Shown one piece after another: positions 1-10,028 of a stretch of DNA of 64,000 nt. The stretch lies in contig CAJNOJ010000078.1 of NCBI GenBank assembly GCA_905250025.1, forward strand, positions 62,001-126,000, written 5' to 3'. This stretch comes from Adineta ricciae (taxonomy: Eukaryota; Rotifera; Eurotatoria; Adinetida; Adinetidae). Position 1 is the stretch's first letter. Each line of letters opens with the position of its first letter. The notes beneath the pieces are model-generated. The model was not told where the DNA came from and ran no database searches. It saw only the letters and a list, made by a program, of their open reading frames with translations. The translations under genes were made by a program, and so were the position numbers.

Positions 1-3000
1 ACGAATACTTTTCAAAGTTCTCTACCACTCAATCCATATCTCGGTATATTCGATAAACGGGTCAATATACCTGCAAAACTATTTTATCTCTTTCTCTTTT
101 AAGTCAACACAAACAATTATAATCCAAATCAACAAAGCCAAACCTATGTTGTTGCGCAAGGTAGATATGCTTTGATGTCAATGAAGATACGTCGATGCGA
201 AATTTTTCAGGCAGTGCATCATCTGGAAATCCGAATTTATTTCCACCAAATTTGACCAATTATTACACGAATGTGTTCAATCCAAATGTCAACACACAAT
301 TTCTTCAAAATGCTAATCCGCCTACTTCGAACTTCAACCCTAATTTTCAGCAGCCGCAACAACAACAACAACAATATTTTGGACCAATCAATTATCCTGG
401 AATCGGAATACCAGTAAGTTTTCGAAGACAAGTTTATTCCATGTTCTCCTGAAAATCATTTCAGCGTCCAACAATTAACAATGCTTTCGTATTACAGTCA
501 CGCACGATGAGTCGTGGTGTGATCAATGTGATTGATAATATTCTATGGCCTCCTGAAAGACGCGCTCAAACACAATTCAAAACTGCTTACGATGCTCTTG
601 AAGATCCACAGTTTTCGTAAGATCTTTCGTTTCACGATTCACAGGCAAATTTGTCTGGCTGTTCTATCTAAAGGCGTCTTCGATTACTGGCTGATCGTAG
701 TGAATATTTTCGTTCGGAATTACGTTCAGTAAATCAGCAAACTTGGTTTCTACCAAATGATCAGGCATTTGCCAGTTACGGTACTGGTTTAAGTTTTCTA
801 TTTGAACCATTGACTGTAGAAAATATAAACGATATAAATGATGTAGGTGAAACTACTCTATAGATTCTATCTAGTTCACGAGTGTATTTTATAGTTTATC
901 AAATCACATATTGTTCCACTTGTACTATATCCAAGTGTAATGGATGCAAGTAAACAAATAAGTACATTGAGTATTGGTAAATGGGTTACATTTCGCAAAA
1001 CTGCACAATCGGAAGCGGCATTTCAAGGTGAAAATGATTTATTCGACTGATATGGGTTGATATATCGTATGATTTGAATTTGTAGTTGATGTCGTTTCAA
1101 ATCGACAAATTGCGCATATTGTAACGTCACGGCCAGAAGATATCAAAATCTATGGTAATGGCGTCGTCTATCCAGTTACTGCAATTCTTAGTGGCCCTGC
1201 TCGATCAGCTGCTGATGAACTTGCTCGAAGTTATCAGTAAGTTTGTCGGTATAGAATGGGATACAAATGTAATTGACTATTCATAGATATTTTATGGCTT
1301 TGATTCAACAATCGGGTGATACAGAATTAGTGAATTTATTACAAGGTAACACGGCTGGTTTAGGCAATACGGGCCCAAATATATTCAATCCACAAAATTT
1401 GTTGAACATCACTGTGCTTATTCCACAACAAATAGCTGTTCAACAATTAGGAAACTCGCAAGAATTGAGCAAGGTAATTCAAATAGAATAACGATGATTG
1501 ATATTCGTATTTCGAGTCTTCTTCGTATGTTGTATGTTTAGAATTTGCGTCGACATATTTTACGTTTTCCTGTGTATACTGACCAATTCTTGATGGGATC
1601 CAATACATTTATTCAGCAGCAGCAACAACAACCACCTTTCGTTCAAACTGGCTTTCAGGGACCAATATTTCAAAGATCAAATTCGGCCCCTAATAAAAAT
1701 GTGCCACGACGTCGCCGTCGTCGACGACAATTGAATATACCGCCTAATATTAATTTTCAACAACAGCAACAAATGCCACTAGTTCAACAACAGCAACAGA
1801 TACCATTAGTTCAACAACAACAACAATTACCAATAATTCAACAACAGCAACAAATACCATTAGTTCAACAACAGCAACAATTACCAATAGTTCAGCAGCA
1901 ACAGCAGCCGCTCAATCCAACACAAAATCCAAGTTATTATCAAATCCCAACATTTCCTTCTTCAGCCATTTTTCAAGATGGACAAATATATCCTACCATG
2001 GATCCAACATTCTCCATTCAAGCACAAATTTCAAGTGGACCGAACGGAAATGGTATGTATATCTACACTAGTGATCATAAATTTTGCATAATACTGTTTA
2101 ACTTTGCTATCTACAGTGGTAACATTAATTGGTCGCCCGGAAAATTCTCTCCCGTTCACAGCTGCAATACTCAATTCTGAATCGAATATACCTATTAAAA
2201 ATGGTGTCATGCACGTTATTCGAGGTATTCTATCTGGAACAGTTATTCCAATAGATACTGTGCTTTCCACAATGCAAGGTGCAAGGTAAGATCGATCTAT
2301 TTGATTTGTACCAGCACCCTGCTCGTTGAAAATATAGTTCATTTACGCAACTAATGCAGCAAACAGGCGTCATCGAACAACTGAAACAATCTGGACGACC
2401 ATATACTCTCTTCATTCCAACTAACACTGCCCTACAATCAATTGGTGTTACAGCTGACTTTAATCGAATCCGACAGGTATATAAACTACGGAGGTTTCAT
2501 CTGTAAGCTCTTGTTCATTGTTTTGCAATCTTTTACAGTTTGTTCTTCGTCATATATGTTCTGATGTTCTTCTGGATCCAATGACAAACGTCTTGCGTCG
2601 TTCTGGTGGTTATTTTAGTCGTAGTCAAATGCCTGCAGCTCAATCGCAATCACGATCACAATCACAATTGTATCAAGCTATAAAACGATCTCGTCGAAAA
2701 CGGCAAGATTGGGCTGATACCTGGAGAAATGGAACAATTTCTACGGGAGGACAAACCTTCCGAGCACCAGATCTTGGTCCAGGTTATTTTCAACCTCAAC
2801 AACAAGTTTATGGAGGATATCCTGCTGCGCCGTCACCCTTTTGGTCATACAATCAATTATACAATCCAGGTTATGTGATGAGTGGCTATGCTAATCCCAA
2901 TTCGGAATATTTTCCCGGCTATAATGGTACTTATGCCGGTGCAGGTCATTTCGATTATCAATCGTTGGGTGTACCTAGCCAAGTAGCACCTGAAGGTGTT

Positions 3001-3598
3001 TGGAATCATAGTGTTAATGGTGTGTTCAATCCACAACTCAATGTTGTACCCATTACTGGATCGACTATTGGCAATGTTGGCGGTCAAAGTTATTATGCAG
3101 GCTCAGGTGGATTTTACAGCGGTGCTAATTATGTTACTGGACCGCAATCATGTACGGCTATGACAGGTGACCGTATTACTATTCAACCATTACCCAATGC
3201 ACAACCTTCAGGTACGTAGTGAATGACACCTGTTACTTCATGCATGTCGCCTTCGTCTTCTGCTACTCAACTATTAAAATTCTTTCATGTTTTTCTCATA
3301 GGTTTGGGTCCATCATCATCTTATCAAAGTAGCTTAATTGATCTTCTCTACGCTAGATATTTTTACATTTCTTCTGCTAGGTTATGTGGTAACTTGCTGT
3401 GGTGATCAGTCTGTTAATAGTATGGTTCAATCATTCAATGTCTACCCTCCAAGTTATGCAGTCTACATCATTGGCCGATCATTACTAGGCTACGGTCAAA
3501 CAATTGCCAACATGTACAATCATGCAATCATCCTGTATCCGTCTTATTTTACTCTAGTGCTCTTCACTATTTTATCGATCTGTATGAAACATCTCTAA
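1..3598 (+). CDS. Multi-FAS1 (fasciclin) domain extracellular protein, 5' partial
   Basis: Likely a secreted or membrane-anchored adhesion/matrix protein. Several short exons joined by GT-AG introns of about 50 bp encode successive FAS1 domains. Typical FAS1 signatures are visible: GVINVIDNILWPP (exon from 465), WFLPNDQAFASYG (about 745-785), a GNGVVYPV segment (about 1150), YTLFIPTNTALQSIG (about 2400), and a final VYIIGRSLLGYG before the end. By eye there are about four FAS1 units, the first only as its C-terminal end. Two are interrupted by disordered inserts: a basic/poly-Gln stretch and a Tyr/Gly/Pro-rich stretch (2690-3200). The last intron is 3329-3380. The protein ends in a hydrophobic tail, consistent with a GPI signal or membrane segment. 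The start lies left of the window and the join of the first exon (before about 104) is unclear. Family assignment is strong; exact exon limits are inferred. Confidence 0.75.
1759..1912 (+). repeat. In-frame glutamine-rich 27-bp repeat
   Basis: About six copies of a 9-residue unit of the form [IL]-P-[LI]-[VI]-QQQQQ, encoded by mixed CAA/CAG codons, inside the FAS1 gene. It follows a run of eight arginine-rich codons (about 1707-1730). Mixed codons indicate an older repeat maintained as protein rather than a pure triplet expansion. Confidence 0.85.
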
Positions 3599-3745
3599 TT
3601 ATTTGAGTGCTGTGTTCATGTGAATGTACAATTGTTCTTCATTCTTTCATTTTTAAAATACATTTTATTATTTAAATCAATCAAAAAGAAAAAGAAAACA
3701 TCATATTGCATAAACACATACATAGTAAAGAAAACGAACCTTGTA

Positions 3746-6358
3746 CTAATGGACCATTGATGAATTTGTAGAAAGATTTGAATGACTGGAATAAGAATAA
3801 GATAATGTGGAAAGATCACGTTTATCTGCAAATGGACATTCTTGGATAAATAAGTCATCCCGTTTTGAATTACTCTTCATGTATAACTTATTTTCATTAC
3901 AGTTGATTAGCATACAATAGAATGCTGACGCTAAATCGGTTTGAACCGATAAATGACCATGATCAGCAAGATTTTCGCATAGAATGGAAAATTCAATTGC
4001 AGTTTGAGTAGTATTGAGAAACGATAATTGTTGACTAGCAGTGCTCGAATCAAGTGATAAAGTACGTTGATGTTCGACCTTTTGTCGTGTGAATTCTTCG
4101 ATCATTTGACGTTTTAAAATTTTAGCGTTAACCGATGTTGAACCTTTGGCAAATTCAATTTTTTCATAATGTACAGGACGAGAAAAATCGCAGTGCATTT
4201 CTGCTAGTGGAGCGTCTGAAAAGTCAAAAGAATATAGCAGTTAGTGTGATTACAATTGAATAAACGTTCAAAACCTTCATCAGCATCATGATGTTCGATT
4301 GCAGCAGGAAAATCATGATCATCGCAATCATCTTGTTGATAGTGCTGTTGGAAATGATCTTGTAATTGTTCTCGACGTTGATTGATCAAATGTAATTGTT
4401 CAAAGTTTAATTGTGGAAAATTGTGCGAATTTGTCAAATCAGTTAGAGGACGTAATTTTCTTGCTAATTGCATTTGATTAAGACTTTTTTCTCTCAGTCG
4501 TAATACCAGCGCACTTTGAGATATCCCAATAGCTTTCTTGTCTCGTCCACTGCTCGCACCCAACATAATTTGATCGAGGGACATAGGATTAAATATATCA
4601 ACACGAACACTTCGTTTAGGACCAACGATTCCATTATTAACTCCCTCACTATGAAGTCTATGACGAGATGCAGGTGCTTGTTGTTGTTGAATGGTTGAAG
4701 CATTGGCTGCTGAGGGTTTTGCTGTTGCATGGAGTAAATTTGTGTATTTCCATATATTTGGCCCAGCAAACAATCTTAACTTAGCTGCATCGAAATACGA
4801 GTATTCAGATTGAACTTCTTTGGCATGGAGTAAGTGTGGCATTTGGTCAACAAACGAAACTGTACTCATGAATGAAGCGGAGAGAATTTCCTCAGCAGCC
4901 GGAAGGCTCAACTATAATCAAATAAGATGAAATGGTCCATATATCCAAGAACTTACTTCAACCGACTGTTGTGATTGGTAATTTCCCAGATTGGACATCA
5001 TACTTGATGGATCTGGATTGCTTAATTCATTTAGAGCATTTTTAAATATTTCATTGGAATGCGATGGATCATCATTGAGATCTTCAATAGCAGCATGAAC
5101 TAATTCATCATGATTGTAAGCGTCATCATTATCTGCATCGTCATTGTTTGAATATGATTTGTCGTTACTCTCGTCAAGTTGTGCAAGACAACTTTCATGA
5201 ATTGTATCAATAAAGGAATTGCTAGGAGTTTCATTAAACGAAAACTCACGTAATGTTTGACTACCTAGAAGATATTTTGAGAAAAAGAAAAGCTAAATCG
5301 TGAAAATATGCTAGAATGACATTCTTACCGAGAATATGATCATGTAATTCATTTGTTTTGATAACATCACGTAATGCTGTTAAATCAATCGTTTTCGTCA
5401 CTGTATGATCAAGAATACTGTTGATCTTGCTGTGTTGTTCTTCTGGTCGATGATTGACATCAGTAAAACCATCAACAAGTGGATAATCACTTGATGAATA
5501 CATTGTACTTGATACCATTTCAGCATAGATGGAATCTTTGCCTATTCCACCACGCCATTGACACATATTGGGTGGTTGTAATGGACGAAATTCGAATTCA
5601 TGTTCAAGAGTTATTTTTGATAAATCAGCAGCAACGAATGACGTTGCTTTAGCTTTCACGCGACGTGCTGCTTTTTTCGATTCAATTTGTTCTGGATCAA
5701 TGTTTTCATGATCACCCTCAATTCGATTCTCTTCTGAAGTTTCTTTCTCTGCAGCTTTTTCTTCGTCATTATTTAGAATGTTGCCACTTAACTTTTGTGT
5801 TTCAGTATGTAAAGCATCCACACGAAAACCGTATATTTTAGCACTAAATCAAAGAGCGATCAGTTCAAGAAGGATCTTCGATTTGAATCACCTACCTTGT
5901 ATCAATCACTGAACCAGCTTTCACAAAATTCGGTCCTAGATGATGATTATCTTTATCATCGAGTGCAATTACGTTCAAAACTTGTGGTAAACGTTCGACA
6001 AGTGGGATGCTAAAGGCATTTTTAATATTGATTTTGCCTTGTGCAGCTAATTCAATCGTTTTCTGGTATAGATCAACTAACTGCGTTGGTGTTTGAGCTG
6101 GTTCATCGTTGACAACTTCAACATTGATTGAAGTGTTGAATAGACGTGATTGTCGTCGTCCTGCAAGACTTTCATTGAGTGAATTTTCTTTTTCATTCAG
6201 ATCTTCGTCAAACGTTAGAAGTTTAGTCGTTCGACGACGAGCAGCAAGTGATCTAAATATATAAATTTCGAGAAATCAAAGATGTGTGCATCTCTAATTA
6301 AGAAAATTTAAAATTACCGTCGTGGAGTTGGTTCGGGCATTCTCATGGTCAATGCCAT
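3746..6358 (-). CDS. NCAPH: Condensin complex subunit 2 (CAP-H/Barren), copy A
   Basis: Kleisin subunit of condensin I, which links the SMC2/SMC4 heads and recruits the HEAT subunits in mitotic chromosome compaction. Six exons join in frame to 775 codons: 6318-6358, 5896-6252, 5329-5843, 4957-5264, 4275-4911, 3746-4215. CAP-H features in order: the N-terminal NIKNAFSIPLVERLPQVL segment, the KAGSVIDTSAKIYGFRVDALH block, the FRPLQPPNMCQWRGG motif, acidic low-complexity linkers, and the C-terminal winged-helix part beginning MHCDFSRPVHYEKIEFAKG. The start was chosen at MALTMRMPEPTPRR because exon 1 ends in a clean donor and the same ATG is kept in copy B. The C-terminus has a Ser/Thr-rich extension of about 39 residues that copy B lacks because of the gap. 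Confidence 0.9.
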
Positions 6359-6912
6359 TTCTGTTTATTCGATTGAAATAATGACAAAAACTTAAGTGCT
6401 ATCTATTTATTCATCCAGTCAAGTAACAGAATCGAAATTTCTTTGTTCTTCATTCTAGTTTATTCTTCATGTAACCACTTCTATATCAAGCGCTACCGTC
6501 TATTTTGTCGATAAATTGGTGTACACCGTAAGAATTTAATGATGAAGTTATTATTCATTCTTTGTATTAGAATCGAATGCACAATCAACAACATATAAGA
6601 GCATGAAAGACGTCTTCGATCAATAAGCTAATGCATTTTTGTGTTACTCAGAATTCTCAAGGTGAATGCATACCGAAAATACTCGAATTTATTATCTCTA
6701 TCGCCATAAACTAAAGTTTCACTGTGTTTCTTTTTCATATCATACTATTAAGGCTTTTTTATGAAGACAAAGTTATCTACATAGGAAGAAAAAAAGCTCT
6801 CTCCACAGACTCCTAAAATTCGAGCTGATAAGAGATTTTAAGTGTGTTCTAATAAATAACCATTTTTTCAACGTCTTCTTATTATAGCGTTTGCGTTACA
6901 AGCAATACAAGT
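6359..6912. promoter_or_regulatory. Intergenic divergent region, copy A
   Basis: Presumed shared promoter/5' region between NCAPH (minus) and the ART-TPR start (plus). It is duplicated at 9471-10028. No TATA box or known operator was identified. Most of the sequence is conserved between the copies, so conservation gives no focus on specific sites. Confidence 0.4.
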
Positions 6913-6929
6913 ATGATTAAGCAGACAAC
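6913..6929 (+). pseudogene. Start of ART-TPR gene copy A, cut by the assembly gap
   Basis: An ATG followed by five codons (MIKQT) matches the start of the intact gene at 10029 (MLKQT), and then the N run begins. Whether the rest of this copy exists in the genome cannot be seen. It supports the chosen start codon of the intact gene because the ATG is conserved. Confidence 0.6.
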
Positions 6930-6975
6930 NNNNNNNNNNNNNNNNNNNNNNNNNNNNNNNNNNNNNNNNNNNNNN
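6930..6975. other. Assembly gap (46 Ns)
   Basis: The only long run of N in the window. It lies exactly at the boundary between the two duplicated blocks: the left edge stops at the 5' end of the ART-TPR gene and the right edge resumes inside NCAPH exon 6. Its true length is unknown. Confidence 0.99.
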
Positions 6976-9470
6976 TGAATTACTCTTCATGTATAACTTA
7001 TTTTCATTACAGTTGATTAGCATACAATAGAATGCTGACGCTAAATCGGTTTGAACCGATAAATGACCATGATCAGCAAGATTTTCGCATAGAATGGAAA
7101 ATTCAATTGCAGTTTGAGTAGTATTGAGAAATGATGATTGTTGACTAGCAGTGCTCGAATCAAGTGACAAAGTACGTTGATGTTCGATCTTTTGTCGTGT
7201 GAATTCTTCGATCATTTGACGTTTCAAAATTTTAGCATTAACCGATGTTGAACCTTTGGCAAATTCAATTTTTTCATAATGTACAGGACGAGAAAAATCG
7301 CAGTGCATTTCTGCTAGTGGAGCATCTGAAAAGTCAAAAGAATATAGCAGTTAGTTTGATTACAATTGAATAAACGCTCAGAACCTTCATCAGCATCATG
7401 ATGCTCGACTGCAACAGGAAAATCATGATCATCGTAATCATCCTGTTGGTAGTGTTGTTGGAAATGATCTTGTGATTGTTCGCGACGTCGATTGATTAAA
7501 TGTAATTGTTCGAAGTTTAATTGTGGAAAATTGTGCGAATTTGTCAAATCAGTTAAAGGACGTAATTTTCTGGCTAACTGCATTTGATTAAGACTTTTTT
7601 CTCTCAATCGTAATACCAGTGCACTTTGAGATATCCCAATGGCTTTCTTGTCTCGTCCACTGATCGCACCCAACATAATTTGATCGAGGGACATAGGATT
7701 AAATATATCAACACGAACACTTCGTTTAGGACCAATGATTCCATTATTAACTCCCTCGCTATGAAGTCTATGACGAGATGCAGGTGCTTGTTGTTGTTGA
7801 ATGGTTGAAGCATTGGCTGCTGAGGGTTTTGCTGTTGCATGGAGTAAATTCGTGTATTTCCATATATTTGGCCCAGCAAACAATCTTAACTTAGCTGCAT
7901 CGAAATACGAATATTCAGATTGAACTTCTTTGCTATGGAGTAAGTGTGGCATTTGGTCAACAAACGAAACTGTGCTCATGAATGAAGCGGAGAGAATTTC
8001 ATCAGCAGCCGGAAGGCTCAACTATAATCAAATAAGATGAAATGGTTCATATATCGAAGAACTTACTTCAACCGACTGTTGCGATTGGTAATTTCCCAGA
8101 TTGGACATCATACTTGATGGATCTGGATTGCTTAATTCATTTAGAGCATTTTTAAATATTTCATTGGAATGTGATGGATCATCATTGAGATCTTCGATAG
8201 CAGCATGAACTAATTCATCATGATTGTAAGCGTCATCATTATCTGCATCGTCATTGTTTGAATATGATTTGTCGTTACTCTCATCGAGTTGTGCAAGACA
8301 ACTTTCATGAATTGTATCAATAAAGGAATTGCTAGGAGTTTCATTAAACGAAAAATCACGTAATGTTTGACTACCTAGAAGATATTTTGAAAAAAAAAGA
8401 AGAGCTAAATCGTGAAAATATGCTAGAATGACATTCTTACCCAGAATATGATCATGTACTTCATTTGTTTTGATAACATCACGTAATGCTGTTAGATCAA
8501 TCGTTTTCGTCACTGTATGATCAAGAATACTGTTGATTTTGCTTTGTTGTTCTTCTGGTCGATGATTGACATCAGTAAAACCATCAACAAGTGGATAATC
8601 ACTTGATGAATACATTGTACTTGATACCATTTCAGCATAGATGGAATCTTTGCCTATTCCACCACGCCATTGACACATATTGGGTGGTTGTAATGGACGA
8701 AATTCGAACTCATGTTCAAGAGTTATTTTTGATAAATCAGCAGCAACGAATGACGTTGCTTTAGCTTTCACGCGACGTGCTGCTTTTTTCGATTCAGTTT
8801 GTTCTGGATCTATGTTTTCATGATCACCCTCAATTCGATTCTCTTCTGAATTTTCTTTCTCTGTAGCTTTTTCTTCATCATTATTTAGAATGTTGCCACT
8901 TAACTTTTGTGTTTCAGTATGTAAAGCATCCACACGAAAACCGTATATTTTAGCACTAAATCAAAGAACGATCAGTTCAAGAAGGATCTTAGATTTGAAT
9001 CACCTACCTTGTATCAATCACTGAACCAGCTTTCACAAAATTCGGTCCTAGATGATGATTATCTTTATCATCGAGTGCAATTACGTTCAAAACTTGTGGT
9101 AAACGTTCGACAAGTGGGATGCTAAAGGCATTTTTAATATTGATTTTGCCTTGTGCAGCTAATTCAATCGTTTTCTGGTATAGATCAACTAACTGCGTTG
9201 GTGTTTGAGCTGGTTCATCGTTGACAACTTCAACATTGATTGAAGTGTTGAATAGACGTGATTGTCGTCGTCCTGCAAGACTTTCATTGAGTGAATTTTC
9301 TTTTTCATTCAGATCTTCGTCAAATGTTAGAAGTTTAGTCGTTCGACGACGAGCAGCAAGTGATCTAAATATATAAAATTCGAGAAATCAAAGATGTATG
9401 CATTTCTAATTATGAAAATTTAAAATTACCGTCGTGGAGTTGGTTCGGGCATTCTCATGGTCAATGCCAT
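6976..9470 (-). CDS. NCAPH: Condensin complex subunit 2 (CAP-H/Barren), copy B, 3' end lost in gap
   Basis: Same gene as copy A, with exons at 9430-9470, 9008-9364, 8441-8955, 8067-8374, 7385-8021 and 6976-7325 (partial). All splice sites are conserved and no internal stop or frameshift was seen. In exon 5 about nine residues differ from copy A, mostly conservative (for example E to D and A to S). The reading frame runs into the N gap after the KLYMKSNS segment, so the final 39 or so codons known from copy A are missing here. If the gap hides them, the gene is complete. If the two copies are haplotypes, this is the second allele of one locus rather than a paralogue. Confidence 0.88.
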
Positions 9471-10028
9471 CTCTGTTTATTCGATTGAAATAATGACAAA
9501 AACTTAAGTGCTATCTGTCTATTCATCCAAGTCAAGTAACAGAATCGAAATTTCTTTGTTCTTCATTCTAGTTTATTCTTCATGTAACCACTTCTATATC
9601 AAGCGCTACTGTCTATTTTGTCGACAAATTGGTGTGAACCGTAAGATTTAATGATGAAGCTATTATCCATTCTTTGTATTAGAATCGAATGCACTATCAA
9701 CAACAATATATGAGAGCATGAAAGAAGCCTTCGATCTATAAGCCAATGCGTTTTTGTTTTACGCAGAATTCTTAAGGTGAATGCATACCGAAAATACTCG
9801 AATTTATTATCTCTATCACCATAGACTAAAGCTTCACTGTGTTTATTTTTCATATCATACTGTTAAGGTTTTTTTACGAAGACAAAGATATCTACATAGG
9901 AAGAAAAAAGCTCTCTCCACAGACTCCCAAAATTCGAGCTGATAAGAGATTTTAAATGTGCTCTCACAAATAACCATTTTTTCAACGTGTCTTATTATTA
10001 TAGCGTTTGCGTTACAAACAATACAGAT
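9471..10028. promoter_or_regulatory. Divergent intergenic region between NCAPH copy B and ART-TPR
   Basis: 558 bp separate two head-to-head start codons, so the regulatory sequences of both genes must lie here or in their introns. The reading frame of the downstream gene is open back to 9987, but no ATG lies before 10029. A pyrimidine/TA stretch ending in AG near 10000 could also be a splice acceptor. Confidence 0.45.

Larger units (their letters stand above)
3866..6929. repeat. Direct duplication, unit A (about 3.06 kb)
   Basis: This block aligns with 6976-10045 at an offset of 3110-3116 bases over its whole length, with scattered substitutions and a few 1-2 base indels. It starts inside the last NCAPH exon, covers the intergenic region, and ends at the gap just inside a gene start. 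Confidence 0.95.

Noticed and set aside
4494-4769. Open frames overlapping NCAPH exon 5 (and 7604-7879 in copy B)
   Set aside because: They are shifted-frame or antisense shadows of the NCAPH coding exon, repeated in both copies only because the exon is duplicated.
6868-6975. NCAPH copy B frame continuing through the N gap into intergenic sequence
   Set aside because: The extension past the gap is an artefact: that DNA is the 5' region of the truncated ART-TPR copy, not NCAPH.
9987-10028. Fourteen-codon N-terminal extension of the ART-TPR frame
   Set aside because: It has no ATG; the first ATG at 10029 is conserved in the truncated copy at 6913.
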